From: Nitrospira sp.
GTDB taxonomy: Bacteria; Nitrospirota; Nitrospiria; Nitrospirales; Nitrospiraceae
Reading direction: 5' to 3'
Assembly: GCA_005116955.1 (NCBI GenBank)
Contig: SWDI01000003.1
Location: 219,224-283,223, forward strand
DNA: 64,000 nt
The notes beneath the pieces were generated by a model that was not told the DNA's origin, searched no databases, and saw only the letters and a list, made by a program, of their open reading frames with translations. Shown here piece after piece: positions 1 to 9,456 of this stretch. The first letter of the stretch is position 1. Each line of letters opens with the position of its first letter. Made by a program: the position numbers and the translations under genes.

Positions 1-632
1 ATCAATCGTGAGGCGACGACGGGATCTCCCTGTCTTGCCGCCTGGACGATGGCTTCCGAAGCAAGATCCGGTCCCGCCGTGCCCAGCATCGAGGTGATCT
101 TGAGCGGCGACCAGTCTGTTCGCCGGCCGATGAGCGGGACTAAGAGCGGGATTGCGGCGGTTGCGTCGATCAGGAGGAGGGCCTGGGCCGCTTGAAATGC
201 CAAGAACGAATTCGGGTGTGTCAGAAGCGCGCTGATCTCCTGCCAGACGGACCGGTCTCGTAATCGCCCCAAGGTCACGAGTGCGAGAATTCGGCGGCGC
301 AAGAGCCGTGAGCGTAAGAGGCCTTTGGCAAAGCGATCGGTGCCAATGTGCCGGGCCATGCGGTTCAGTTGCGCGGTCGTCGCGTCCGACTTGGCCTCGC
401 TCTGCTCGTTCCAGAGATACAGAAAGACAATGTGCTCGGGCGGGGTGAGTGATGGCAATCCGTCGAGGGGCGCATCGTGGCATTGCTCCAACAACGGTTG
501 CCACAGGGCCGTGACACGCTGCCGTCGACGCTCTTTTGCATGGCGACTCATTCGGGAAAGCAGGATGCCTGCCAAGAGGAGCAGGATCATGCACGCTATG
601 GACAGAGCGGTCACGTACCAGAGTTCGAGCAT
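1..632 (-). CDS. HEAT-repeat membrane-anchored protein (partial, 3' end outside window)
   Basis: The frame is open from an ATG at 632 down to the window edge, so about 210 residues are visible and the C-terminus is missing. The protein opens with one hydrophobic helix (about residues 5-26) followed by a basic stop-transfer stretch (RMSRHAKERRRQR), suggesting an inner-membrane anchor. The rest is alpha-helical with repeated A/L-rich helices such as FLAFQAAQALLLIDATAA and LASEAIVQAARQGDP, typical of HEAT-like repeats. It is the last visible gene of a minus-strand run with the YaiO and glycosidase-like genes, so a scaffolding role in polysaccharide export is plausible but inferred. Confidence 0.6.
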   Translation of the reverse strand, partial: MLELWYVTALSIACMILLLLAGILLSRMSRHAKERRRQRVTALWQPLLEQCHDAPLDGLPSLTPPEHIVFLYLWNEQSEAKSDATTAQLNRMARHIGTDRFAKGLLRSRLLRRRILALVTLGRLRDRSVWQEISALLTHPNSFLAFQAAQALLLIDATAAIPLLVPLIGRRTDWSPLKITSMLGTAGPDLASEAIVQAARQGDPVVASRL

Positions 633-689
633 GGGATTAGCTCAGTTGAGTGCATGCGGCGCATATGTTCGGAAAGACCTCGGGCGTTG

Positions 690-2519
690 TCACCAGTGAT
701 AGATGACGCTGAAACTCCCTCCTTGCCGCCGATACAGAATGCCGCGGTCTTCATAAAAGCCGGTGGCTTCCAGGGACCATCGTTCGGCTATCGGGAGCGT
801 GATGCCTCCTTGGACGGCGTGGCTGCTTATCCGCGTCAAATCTTGAGTGGCCACGATGCGTTCTCCCGACGTGCCGAATGAGCCGGAGGCGAAGATCTGC
901 AGGCGATTCATGGGGCGCCAGGTCAGCCGAGAGGCGAGGGTCACGGCGCCGGTTTCCGGAACATAATAGAGCTTCTCCGTCAGCCAGAGATTGAACGGCA
1001 AAAAGACGGTCAGGCCTGGGATCAGCAGATCGCTGTCGCCGGTCTTGTAGGAAAGGTGTCGATAGCCGAAGGAGACTTCAATCTTCGAGAGCAGGGGATG
1101 GACGATCCCCATCCCTTGCGTGATCTCTCCTGCAATCGAGTAATTGGGTGAAAAATGAGAGTTCATCGTTCCCTGTGCGGCCAGGTATCCCCACGCTCGT
1201 CGCCACAAGGGGCTGTACAACTCGCCGGACACCGGCGTGTCGTGGAAGCCGAACCTGGTGACCGGCTCAACCCTGCCGATCACGGTGTAGGCGCCGAACG
1301 ACTTGGCCGCTTCGATCAGGATATTCCGCTCATCGGGAATGTCCCGCGAATAGGAAAACTGGCCGTAGCCCAACTTGACATAGTCTCGGTAGGGCAGGCG
1401 GATGGTCGAATCTCGCAGGCCGAGCGGCGCCTGCGGGGAGGCTTCGAGCGAGGCCGTGATGGCCTGTACGCGCGCCGCACTCTCTGGATCTCCCGTCACC
1501 TGCGCCAATTGTGCATAGTGAACCAGGGCTTCCTGCGAGGCCCCGCTCCAGAACAGGGTATCGGCCAATCCCCGCAACGCGTCTCTATTCGCGGGGTCTT
1601 GCCGGAGGGCCGCCTGAAACCCTTGGATCGCGGCAGGAAACTGTTTCTGCCATGAGCGCACACGGGCTAATCCTAGTTGTACGTCGACATCGGTGGGATG
1701 ACGCGTCAGGATGTCGCCGTAGAGTGACGCCGCTGGTTCGAATTGTCCGTCTCTGGCCAGTGCGCGGGCGAGGGCCCCGTTGATGTCGTCGTCTCCCGGA
1801 TGTTCCGCGAGGATCTGCCGGTAGGCGGCGATGGCTGGTCCATATTCGGCATTCCGCTCCCATGCCCGTGCTCGTGCGATCGTCTCGTCTCGTCCGGCGG
1901 AGACGGGCGGGTGGACGGCTGCCGAGGGGTTCTGCTCTCGTTGAACGATCGCGTTGCGAATCGACGTTATGCGCTCGGTAATGGCTACATCGTTCGAAAG
2001 GGCAGAGGTTTGTTCGTAGTAACGGAGTGCTTCCTCCGAGCGTCCCTCCCACAACAATACATCTGCCATTCCTTGGAGCGCTTCGGGATGGCTGGAGTTT
2101 TCTCGCAGTACCCCCTCGTAGAGGGTTCGTGCTTCATCCATGTGTTGTTGCCACGATAATACCCGCGCGAGCGCGGTCCGTATATCGAGGTCGACCGGGT
2201 GTCGCCGAAGTATCCCTCGATACAAGTCCGCGGCTTCCGCATGAGCGCCTTGCCATGAGAGCAGTCGAGCCAAGGCGGCTCGAACGTCGTCTCGCTCCGG
2301 CTCGCGCTGGAGCACTTCCCGGTAGAGGGGAATCGCGTCGTGATACCGTTGAGCGGATTCGTGATCTTTCGCCTGTTCGAGCAAGGCTCGTGAGGACGGC
2401 GCGTCCGTATTCTGAGGCTGTGCGGTTCCGACTCCGCTCAAGGTCGACAGGGTGCAGTAGAACAATAGGGGAATACCTGTGTGAAGAAATGGTCGTCCCG
2501 AGAGAGATACGGCGCGCAT
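690..2519 (-). CDS. TPR-repeat protein with C-terminal YaiO-type outer-membrane beta-barrel
   Basis: About 609 residues. I chose the ATG at 2519 because it gives an N-terminal signal peptide (MRAVSLSGRPFLHTGIPLLF, cleavage near GVGTAQ) and lies one base after the upstream stop; a start at 2555 would overlap that gene. Residues about 40-370 are TPR units (repeated ALARxLxWQGxxxEAxxLYRxIL patterns). The last about 220 residues are aromatic beta-strands (KLGYGQFSYSRDIPDERNIL onward, ending in VIYHW with a C-terminal aromatic residue), matching the YaiO/PgaA-like barrel. Such proteins carry exopolysaccharide through the outer membrane. Next to a GT2 synthase, this is the likely export porin. Confidence 0.75.
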   Translation of the reverse strand: MRAVSLSGRPFLHTGIPLLFYCTLSTLSGVGTAQPQNTDAPSSRALLEQAKDHESAQRYHDAIPLYREVLQREPERDDVRAALARLLSWQGAHAEAADLYRGILRRHPVDLDIRTALARVLSWQQHMDEARTLYEGVLRENSSHPEALQGMADVLLWEGRSEEALRYYEQTSALSNDVAITERITSIRNAIVQREQNPSAAVHPPVSAGRDETIARARAWERNAEYGPAIAAYRQILAEHPGDDDINGALARALARDGQFEPAASLYGDILTRHPTDVDVQLGLARVRSWQKQFPAAIQGFQAALRQDPANRDALRGLADTLFWSGASQEALVHYAQLAQVTGDPESAARVQAITASLEASPQAPLGLRDSTIRLPYRDYVKLGYGQFSYSRDIPDERNILIEAAKSFGAYTVIGRVEPVTRFGFHDTPVSGELYSPLWRRAWGYLAAQGTMNSHFSPNYSIAGEITQGMGIVHPLLSKIEVSFGYRHLSYKTGDSDLLIPGLTVFLPFNLWLTEKLYYVPETGAVTLASRLTWRPMNRLQIFASGSFGTSGERIVATQDLTRISSHAVQGGITLPIAERWSLEATGFYEDRGILYRRQGGSFSVIYHW

Positions 2520-2520
2520 G

Positions 2521-4098
2521 TTATTCGTGCAACCCCAGGTAGCCCGGGAGATCATGGATCAACAGTCCGGCAAAGCTAGGCGTGCGGATGTTGGCAAATA
2601 CACGAGTGATCGCGTGACGGATGTCCCGCCGAGTACGATCCGCAAAGGAAAGACGCTTGGGGTCTATGATCGTGTCATGGTGAATGCGAAACCATATTCC
2701 ACCGTGCCTCTGCACCTCGGCGGCTATGCGCCCCAACGTCAAACTCCTCCGCACAGGATCGAGGATCCCATCCGCGAGGGTCGGATCGTCCTCGCGCTTC
2801 AAGGTGACATGCCGTTTGGGCAGGAGACGCGTGGTTTCCATGGCCAGCCAGACCGGGATGCCTTGTAGCCGGCCGTAGCGCAGGGTGTCGTCGCTGATCG
2901 CCGCCAACTCGTCCACATCCGTTCGATAGCTCATCACGGCGACCTCATCGACGCGATCCATCACGGCAAATGCGAGCGGTCGACTCCGATGTATCGTCGA
3001 GGTGAACCAAAACGGGATGACGATGGATAGTCGCCCTCGACCGCCGAGGGCCGCGTTCACGCGCTCGATGGTGTCGAGATACCGGTCGAAGATCGTGACA
3101 TCGTCGGGAAAGCCATCGAGGAGGTAGGGCTCAATGTCCAACTGTATTCCGGAAATCCCTCGGTTGCCGACGAGTGTCAGCAACCGTGTGAGCTTCTCGA
3201 CCAGGATTGCCGGGGTATCGATCATGTCCGGGGCACCGTCGAGCGCAAACAATTCGATGCCCGCTGTCCATGTAGAGGCGAACAGCGCGGCGTAGGCGGC
3301 CCACAACTGGTCGGAGTCCCGCATATCCGGCAGTTGGAGCAATACCCGACGGCAGTGATGCTGCCGGCAGGCGGAGAACATTCCGTCGGGGTCGCGTATC
3401 GCCGTTCGATAATCCCAATACCAAAAGCCGATGGAGGGGGCCGGAGACGCGGCCGGCTCTCGATTCATCCATGCGCATTCTTCCAGTACGATGTTCGCGG
3501 CACTCTCGACGAGCAGCTTCACTTGCGTGAGGCGTCGAAGATCGAGTCGCCGCGCAATCGGCGCGAGCGGGAGTTCGACATCAAACCGGCCGGCGACATG
3601 CCCGACCACGGCGCTGTCCTGCCGCTGATCAGCGGATTCTGTCACCGGGACGATCGTCAAGGGGCTGGAGGTCGCCCCACGCACTCGGAGCGTTTGGAAG
3701 GACAATGCGTCCAGGCTGCTGTTCGCTGTTCGGAGAGACCACACTACTTCGCAGGGGGATATCCCTCTGCGATCGACGCGGACCCGAAGCGGAGGGGCGA
3801 CGTGTTCTTGTTGTATCCGGCAGCCGTCAACCGGGGTGCCGGCGACGGTCGGCGGAAAGAGGACGAGGTGTGGGTCGGAAGGCCGATAGGAAGAAAGAGT
3901 AAAAGAGTTGGCCGGTTGCCGACCGCGCACTATAATTTTTGGAACGGCCTGATCCCCCGCATAGATCAATTCGATTTCCTGGATTTCCGTTGGAGACGTC
4001 TGCCCGGGAACCATGAGTTCTTGGGACTTTGCCGAAGACGGCCAGAGGCAGAGCATGAGTAGTATCGGGGGCGCCGCCGTCCACGAGAGGCGGTTCAT
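2521..4098 (-). CDS. Secreted TIM-barrel, glycoside-hydrolase-like protein of a polysaccharide locus
   Basis: About 525 residues with the start placed at 4098, giving a signal peptide (MNRLSWTAAPPILLMLCLWP, cleavage near SSAKSQ). The N-terminal half has no recognised motif. The C-terminal half looks like a (beta/alpha)8 barrel: FWYWDYRTAIRDPDG, ILVEKLTRLLTLVGNRGISG, then the acidic strand QLDIEPYLLDGFPDD, then LSIVIPFWFTS, EVAVMSYRTDVDEL and PVWLAMETTRLLP. The D-x-E strand and the following YR strand resemble GH18-like or DUF3142-like barrels, so hydrolysis or trimming of the exported glycan is a reasonable guess. It is one base from the YaiO gene and divergent from the GT2 synthase across 58 bp. 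The family is not firmly recognised. Confidence 0.55.
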   Translation of the reverse strand: MNRLSWTAAPPILLMLCLWPSSAKSQELMVPGQTSPTEIQEIELIYAGDQAVPKIIVRGRQPANSFTLSSYRPSDPHLVLFPPTVAGTPVDGCRIQQEHVAPPLRVRVDRRGISPCEVVWSLRTANSSLDALSFQTLRVRGATSSPLTIVPVTESADQRQDSAVVGHVAGRFDVELPLAPIARRLDLRRLTQVKLLVESAANIVLEECAWMNREPAASPAPSIGFWYWDYRTAIRDPDGMFSACRQHHCRRVLLQLPDMRDSDQLWAAYAALFASTWTAGIELFALDGAPDMIDTPAILVEKLTRLLTLVGNRGISGIQLDIEPYLLDGFPDDVTIFDRYLDTIERVNAALGGRGRLSIVIPFWFTSTIHRSRPLAFAVMDRVDEVAVMSYRTDVDELAAISDDTLRYGRLQGIPVWLAMETTRLLPKRHVTLKREDDPTLADGILDPVRRSLTLGRIAAEVQRHGGIWFRIHHDTIIDPKRLSFADRTRRDIRHAITRVFANIRTPSFAGLLIHDLPGYLGLHE

Positions 4099-4156
4099 GC
4101 AGGGACACGTCTGACCATCAGGAACGGGCCACGATGCATCCGAAGCAGAACGCATA

Positions 4157-5581
4157 ATGCCGGAAACCATCTTTAACATTGTTCAGTCGGGGTTTTTGTT
4201 GTACTTGGCCGCTTTGACCGTGGGATATCTGGGGCTTAATCTCATCTCCATTTTCTCGCTTCGGCAGTATTTCGAGGAGCGACGGGGAGAAGGATTTCCC
4301 GGCACATTTACGGGGTATGAGCCGCAGATCAGCATCATCGTGCCAGCATACAACGAAGCGGCGACGATCGCGAATTCTATTCGATCTTTGCTCCAGCTGA
4401 AGTATTCCGAGTATGAAATCATCGTCGTCAGCGACGGCTCGACCGACAACACCGTCGACGTGCTGAGGCAGGAGTTCGGATTGAAGCCGTTTCCTGAAGC
4501 CTACAGCCACGATCTGCCGACTCAACCGGTGCGTGCCACGTATCATTCGTCGATCTACGCGAATGTCCGTGTCATCGACAAAGAGAACGGCGGGAAGGCG
4601 GACTCCCTCAATGCCGGAATCAATTTGTCCGTGTATCCGTTATTTTGTTGCATCGATGCCGATTCCATCTTGGCACAGGACAGTTTGTATCGCGTGGTCC
4701 AGCCGTTCTTGCTCGAATCTCGTACCATCGCTGCGGGCGGCACCGTGCGCGTTGCCAACGGCTGTGTCGTGAACAATGGGCTTCTGAAAACCGTGGGTCT
4801 GCCGTCCAGGTTCCTGGCGCTGTTGCAAACCGTTGAATACTTGCGTGCGTTTCTCTCCGGGCGTCAGGGGTGGTCGCCCCTGAATGCGATGCTGATCATC
4901 TCCGGCGCCTTTGGCTTGTTTCGAAAAGAAGCGGTGTTGAAAGTCGGAGGGTATCGCACCAACACGATCGGTGAAGATATGGAGTTGGTGGTGCGCTTGC
5001 ACCATCATTACCGCTTGAATGGCCAACCCTATCGCATTACGTATGTGCCGGATCCAGTCTGCTGGACCGAGGTGCCGGAGGATTTTCGTACGCTCCGGAA
5101 TCAGCGCATCCGCTGGCAGCGCGGTTTATGCGACAGCCTGGCGGGCCATTTCGAGCTGTGCTGTCATCGAAAGGGCGGCACGGTCGGCTGGCTCGCCTTT
5201 CCGTTCATGATGATCTTTGAATGGTTTGGGGCTGCGTTCGAGATACTCGGCTATGTGCTCTTGCTTGCCGGGCTCGTATTCGGGTTGGTCTCCTTGCATG
5301 TCTGGATGGTCTGCATGTTTGTCGCCGTCGGGTTCGGCATCACGCTCTCGTTGAGCGCCCTGCTCATGGAAGAAATGACGTTTCATCTGTATCAGCGCCC
5401 CTCGGATCTTTTGAGATTACTGTGCGTCTCGGTCGTGGAAAACTTCGGGTATCGGCAGTTGAATTCCTACTGGAAACTGATCGGTCTCTGGCGATGGCTT
5501 CGCGGGACCAAAGCGGAGTGGGGTAAGATGGTTCGATCGGCCTCGTGGCAATCCCCGCAGAACCCTCCTGGAAGCAGCTGA
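4157..5581 (+). CDS. Membrane GT2 polysaccharide synthase (PgaC/BcsA-like)
   Basis: 474 residues. An N-terminal hydrophobic helix (about 7-34) is followed by a GT-A domain with all processive family-2 signatures: IIVPAYNEA (60-68), SDGSTD (92-97), the metal-binding DADS (167-170), GED (272-274) and QRIRW (316-320). Three or so C-terminal membrane helices follow (about 340-410). These are hallmarks of processive beta-glycan synthases such as poly-N-acetylglucosamine or hyaluronan synthases. The sugar specificity cannot be read from sequence. It is divergent from the glycosidase-like/YaiO/HEAT genes, which together look like a synthase plus periplasmic processing plus outer-membrane export system. 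Confidence 0.85.
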   Translation: MPETIFNIVQSGFLLYLAALTVGYLGLNLISIFSLRQYFEERRGEGFPGTFTGYEPQISIIVPAYNEAATIANSIRSLLQLKYSEYEIIVVSDGSTDNTVDVLRQEFGLKPFPEAYSHDLPTQPVRATYHSSIYANVRVIDKENGGKADSLNAGINLSVYPLFCCIDADSILAQDSLYRVVQPFLLESRTIAAGGTVRVANGCVVNNGLLKTVGLPSRFLALLQTVEYLRAFLSGRQGWSPLNAMLIISGAFGLFRKEAVLKVGGYRTNTIGEDMELVVRLHHHYRLNGQPYRITYVPDPVCWTEVPEDFRTLRNQRIRWQRGLCDSLAGHFELCCHRKGGTVGWLAFPFMMIFEWFGAAFEILGYVLLLAGLVFGLVSLHVWMVCMFVAVGFGITLSLSALLMEEMTFHLYQRPSDLLRLLCVSVVENFGYRQLNSYWKLIGLWRWLRGTKAEWGKMVRSASWQSPQNPPGSS

Positions 5582-5668
5582 TCCGTTTCTCTACAGTTCC
5601 GTTCGGTTCTCGCCGATAGAGGGTGAGGAAGTCGGTCTCTATCGACATCACAGGGAGGGTTCTCGGCC

Positions 5669-6526
5669 ATGCCATCGGCGAGCGAACTGGTCCAGTCCTG
5701 CACCACCGTCTTCACGTTGCCGGAGATCTATTTCCGCGTGCGGGACGTGGTGGACGATCCCGATTCGACCATGGACGACCTGGCCGAGGTCCTGAAGCTG
5801 GATCCGGCCATCTCGGCCAGGCTGCTCCGCATCGTCAACAGCCCCTTCTACGGGTTCCCCAAGCAGATCGACACGATCTCGCGTGCCGTCAATCTCCTCG
5901 GTACACAGGCCATCAACGACCTTGTCACTGCGACGACGGTCGGACGGACCTTCGCAGGTATGCCGATTCAACTTATGGACGTCTCCATGTTCTGGCGCAA
6001 AAGCGTGCTGTGCGCGTTGCTTGCCGGCAAGATCGCCAAGTCCTGCGGCATCGACGACAGCGAGCGGTACTTCATCGAAGGCCTGTTGCGCGACATCGGT
6101 CATCTCGTGCTATACCAGGCCATCCCGCGGCGAGCGCAGTCTGCGCTGATCGAAGCCGGCTATCTTGAAACCTCCCTGGCCGAGGTGGAGCAGTCCAGCA
6201 TCGGGTGCGATTTCGCGGAAGTGGGGGCCGAACTCATCCGGTCCTGGGGGATGCCTGTGCAGATCGAGCAGGCCATTCGCTGTCAACTGAGTCCAAACGA
6301 CGCCGGTGAATTCATCATCCATGCGTCCGTCGTTCATCTGGCCGGTGTCGTCGTCGACTACGAAGAGCTCGAGCCGGGTCGGCGTCCGGCGGCGTTGCCG
6401 TTCAACCCCCATGCTGTTGTCGCGACACGGTTTGTGCCCGACACTCTTCCGGCATTGCTTGTGGATGCCCGTGCCCAGCTTCACGATACCCTGGCGCTGA
6501 TCCAACCCCATGCCATCGCTGCCTAG
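5669..6526 (+). CDS. HDOD-domain signalling protein
   Basis: 285 residues made almost entirely of one HDOD domain (about residues 10-210): LPEIYFRVRDVVDDPDSTMD, then VLKLDPAISARLLRIVNSPF, QIDTISRAVNLLGTQAINDL and GLLRDIGHLVLY. HDOD domains are HD-domain relatives that usually lack a full catalytic metal site and act in regulation linked to cyclic-di-GMP and two-component systems. The initiator ATG lies about 90 bp after the GT2 stop, so co-transcription with the synthase is possible. The gene is convergent with a second HDOD protein. Confidence 0.85.
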   Translation: MPSASELVQSCTTVFTLPEIYFRVRDVVDDPDSTMDDLAEVLKLDPAISARLLRIVNSPFYGFPKQIDTISRAVNLLGTQAINDLVTATTVGRTFAGMPIQLMDVSMFWRKSVLCALLAGKIAKSCGIDDSERYFIEGLLRDIGHLVLYQAIPRRAQSALIEAGYLETSLAEVEQSSIGCDFAEVGAELIRSWGMPVQIEQAIRCQLSPNDAGEFIIHASVVHLAGVVVDYEELEPGRRPAALPFNPHAVVATRFVPDTLPALLVDARAQLHDTLALIQPHAIAA

Positions 6527-6591
6527 CAGGATGTGGTGAACGCCCGCCGTCGGCGTGCTCGCCGATGCCGGGATGTTGCCGCATCCTCAGC

Positions 6592-8121
6592 CTACAGGAT
6601 GCCGGCCAGTCGATTCAGACCCAATGTCGTTTGGGCGAAAAACAGCTGGAAGGCCTGGTAGTCCTGCGGGAGCACCGGTTGGGTGCTTGTCGCTCGATCA
6701 CAGTAGATGAAGCCGATCGGTCGTGCGCCCACCCGCAACGGCGCCACGATCGCCGAGGTCGGTTTCCAGACTTCGAGGAAATCTTGTTTCAGAGTTCCGG
6801 CCACCAGGTCCGAGAAGTTGGGAACCAGGAGCGGATCGACTCGCTTGAGAATCGTGAGGAAGAACTGGTGCTCCCGACTGAGTGAGCCTGACAGGGACCG
6901 GAGATGGGGCGCCAGAGGAGTCACGCCAAACGCGAGCCGTCCGACCAGCAGATCGCTGTCACCTGGGTTGAGAAGTGCCAGGCCGACACGGTCGAATCCG
7001 GCATCCCGATGGAGAGCCTGTACAAATGTCCCAAGCAGGCTATTGAGATCTTTCGCTGCCTGCAGCGAGTCCTGAAAGGCTTGGAGTGTTTCAAGCGGCT
7101 TGGTTCGAATGAGAGCCGGCTGTTCGTTGCCGGCAGATGGGTGCGGGATCGATTCGTCGGCGGGCTGCGCGCGGGATGGCGGCATGGCTTCCTCGGAGGA
7201 GTCGATGGCCAACCCCATCGAACGGATGAGTTGGCGCCCGCGATCCATAGCCCGAATCATCAAATCCGTGAACGGGCCAGAAGAGAGTCCGCTTCCGAGC
7301 TGGAGAGTCTTTTTGGCTTCCTCAACGGCAGTCCGCGGGGCGGGGCCGGTCAGCACCTCGACCAGGCGAATGGAGCCGACGACGATACCTCGGTAGGTGT
7401 GTGGCCTACTTTGCCAATGCGCTATCGGCTGTTCCTCCGGATGACGGAAGAGCTCGATCAGATCATCCGGTAGCTTCCACATGTGGGCCAATGCTTGGGC
7501 CAAGGTCAGTCGTGGCACACCGATGAGGCGCGTCTCTTGAAGTACGCATTCCGACGGGCGCTTGGTTGTCTTGGAAATAGCCTGGAGAGCGAGAAAGAGG
7601 TCAGGGTCTTGGTAGGCAATGGCCAAGTCTCCGATCGAATAGAGGAGGGCGCCGGTAAACAACTGCCCAGGCTGTGGGTAGCCTATAGCCATGCCCAGTT
7701 CGCTGGCATAGGTCGCGGCGATGAGAGACCGTGCGATCAGAGTTCGAAACTCCTGTTGGCGAAGCGGCCAATGTTGCAGCTGTTCGACGAGATGGGCCGC
7801 GGCCACAAGGGACCGGACGGTGTCGAGCCCGAGCCAGCTGACGGCATGGGGGACCGACACAATCGTCTGCTGAGGACTGTAGGCGATGCTGTTCGCGACT
7901 TGTAGAACTTTGCATGTCAGCCCATGGTCTTTGCTGATCACCCGGGCGAGAGTTTCGGCATTGGACTGAGGTCCCATGTGATTTAGGATTTGCTGGCAGG
8001 TTGACTGCAAGATGGGAAGACAGCTGCTGGATTCGTCCAAGAGCGGCCTGAGTTTTTGATGGAGCCGAGGGCGGATTGAATCGATGAAGGCTGATTCCAT
8101 GGCCGTGCTTGAGGAAGTCAT
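6592..8121 (-). CDS. HDOD-GAF regulatory protein
   Basis: 509 residues. Residues about 20-230 form an HDOD domain (ILNHMGPQSNAETLARVISK, LTCKVLQVANSIAYSPQ, IVSVPHAVSWLGLDTVRSLV). A Pro/Ser-rich linker (about 295-325) precedes a C-terminal GAF-like module (about 340-505) with AGFDRVGLALLNPG and PTSAIVAPLRVGARPIGFIY. The combination suggests a sensor output protein in which GAF ligand or partner binding controls HDOD function. It converges on the smaller HDOD gene at 5669-6526, with a 65-bp gap. Confidence 0.8.
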   Translation of the reverse strand: MTSSSTAMESAFIDSIRPRLHQKLRPLLDESSSCLPILQSTCQQILNHMGPQSNAETLARVISKDHGLTCKVLQVANSIAYSPQQTIVSVPHAVSWLGLDTVRSLVAAAHLVEQLQHWPLRQQEFRTLIARSLIAATYASELGMAIGYPQPGQLFTGALLYSIGDLAIAYQDPDLFLALQAISKTTKRPSECVLQETRLIGVPRLTLAQALAHMWKLPDDLIELFRHPEEQPIAHWQSRPHTYRGIVVGSIRLVEVLTGPAPRTAVEEAKKTLQLGSGLSSGPFTDLMIRAMDRGRQLIRSMGLAIDSSEEAMPPSRAQPADESIPHPSAGNEQPALIRTKPLETLQAFQDSLQAAKDLNSLLGTFVQALHRDAGFDRVGLALLNPGDSDLLVGRLAFGVTPLAPHLRSLSGSLSREHQFFLTILKRVDPLLVPNFSDLVAGTLKQDFLEVWKPTSAIVAPLRVGARPIGFIYCDRATSTQPVLPQDYQAFQLFFAQTTLGLNRLAGIL

Positions 8122-8656
8122 AAGGGAGTTCCTGGTTGTGGGTCAGCAGCTCTATCGGTCAGAAGCCAACGGAGCTTAAGGGTGCAACATTGTGGAGGAA
8201 AGGAGTGAACGATCGTGCATGCAGTCAAAAAAGAGAGCGAGGACCATCCAGCGGCCGGGAAGTCACAGCCGCTGGCTAGGTTGTCCAGAATAGTTCTCTG
8301 ACTTCGTTGTGCACCTCTACCGGATTCTCGCAAACTATTCCAGTGAGAGGTTCTCCAGGAAGATCACTTGCTCTCGAGCACGGAAGAACTGTTGGTAGGG
8401 CATGGGGGCCGCGACGGTCCGAAGGTAACACTGAGCGCTGGCTCGCACGACGTAACATCCGGTGGCTGATCGACGCAAGAATAGCATCATGGGATGCTCA
8501 TATAAGTTTGATACATGAGTATTGGACATTGACGAGCTAGTGATGCAGATACTATAAGTCGGTTAGCTTCATGACTGACTGCGCGCACGGGATGATGTTC
8601 TTGGGCTTCTGAGTGTGTCTTACCCCCATCACCTGAAAGCTCTTAAGGGTATGCGT
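8122..8656. other. Intergenic region, no convincing gene
   Basis: This stretch of about 535 bp separates the divergent HDOD-GAF and lipoprotein genes. A minus-strand frame at 8335-8529 (64 codons, containing LFLRRSATGCYVVRASAQCY) is the only candidate small gene; it lacks a clear ribosome-binding site and I cannot place it in a family. Promoters for both flanking genes must lie here, but no strong consensus elements stand out. Confidence 0.35.
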
Positions 8657-9190
8657 ATGTGGAGATCTTTCCCGCCGGTGCTGTCGCCATGCTTGGGGTG
8701 GCTGCTGAGTGTGGCGCTTCCCATAGGACTGTCCGCCTGTGGACCAGCGCGATCCGACCCCGCGCCGAGCGTGGAATCTCACGCAAGTCTGAACGGGACA
8801 TCTGCGGCGCATCCCGCACAACAAGATAGTCCGTCATCCCGTAACGATCTCACGAAGCCGGCGACGAGCCTCGTGCCTCTCGCGTCACCCCAGGAGTCCG
8901 TCCCGGACCAGAAAAAAGATCCGGCGCCTCGGCCCGACCGGTCACTCCTGTCCGACCGTACCAACCAGTCAGTAGATGCTTCGGAGCAACCTGGCATCCT
9001 TCCAATGATGAATGTGTGGACGCCGGAGGGAATACCTGTATCCGTCGTGGTTTCCGAAGACCCGATCGACGACGCGAGCCTCGAAGAAGATGCGAATACC
9101 GAACGTCGGATCTGGGGTATCGCGCATGAGACGGAACAGTTGGAAGACGAAAAAGAGCAAGAAGAGAGCTCCGATGAGCGGAAAGAATGA
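8657..9190 (+). CDS. Lipoprotein of unknown function with acidic C-terminus
   Basis: About 177 residues. The ATG at 8657 sits 7 nt after AAGGG and is preferred over the ATG at 8651. A lipoprotein signal is clear: hydrophobic core GWLLSVALPIGLSAC with lipobox LSAC. The mature part is low-complexity and Ser/Pro-rich, then very acidic (SEDPIDDASLEEDANTE and HETEQLEDEKEQEESSDERK). No enzymatic motif is visible. It may be a disordered surface or periplasmic linker protein; the function is not recognised. Confidence 0.6.
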   Translation: MWRSFPPVLSPCLGWLLSVALPIGLSACGPARSDPAPSVESHASLNGTSAAHPAQQDSPSSRNDLTKPATSLVPLASPQESVPDQKKDPAPRPDRSLLSDRTNQSVDASEQPGILPMMNVWTPEGIPVSVVVSEDPIDDASLEEDANTERRIWGIAHETEQLEDEKEQEESSDERKE

Positions 9191-9456
9191 CAAGTGGGGG
9201 CCGCATGAACCTCAGCCACGCATGCTCAAGACTCGTGCGCATTGATTGATCCTGGCCGTGGCTGTCATCGTCATGGATAGATCAGCATGAGGAGAGCGGG
9301 CATAGTATTCACTCGACAGCATCGATCGGAATAGGTCACGTTTTAGACGTGATAAGGAAGAGTCGCAAAAATGGCGAGCGAGCATTCTTGTCAATTCACA
9401 ACGATTGACGCTATCGGTGGGCAAGTCATTATCTAAACAACCGAGGAGGACTGTTC

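Noticed and set aside
3334..4062. A 242-codon plus-strand frame opposite the TIM-barrel gene
   Set aside because: Antisense shadow; the minus-strand frame has a signal peptide and coherent fold pattern.
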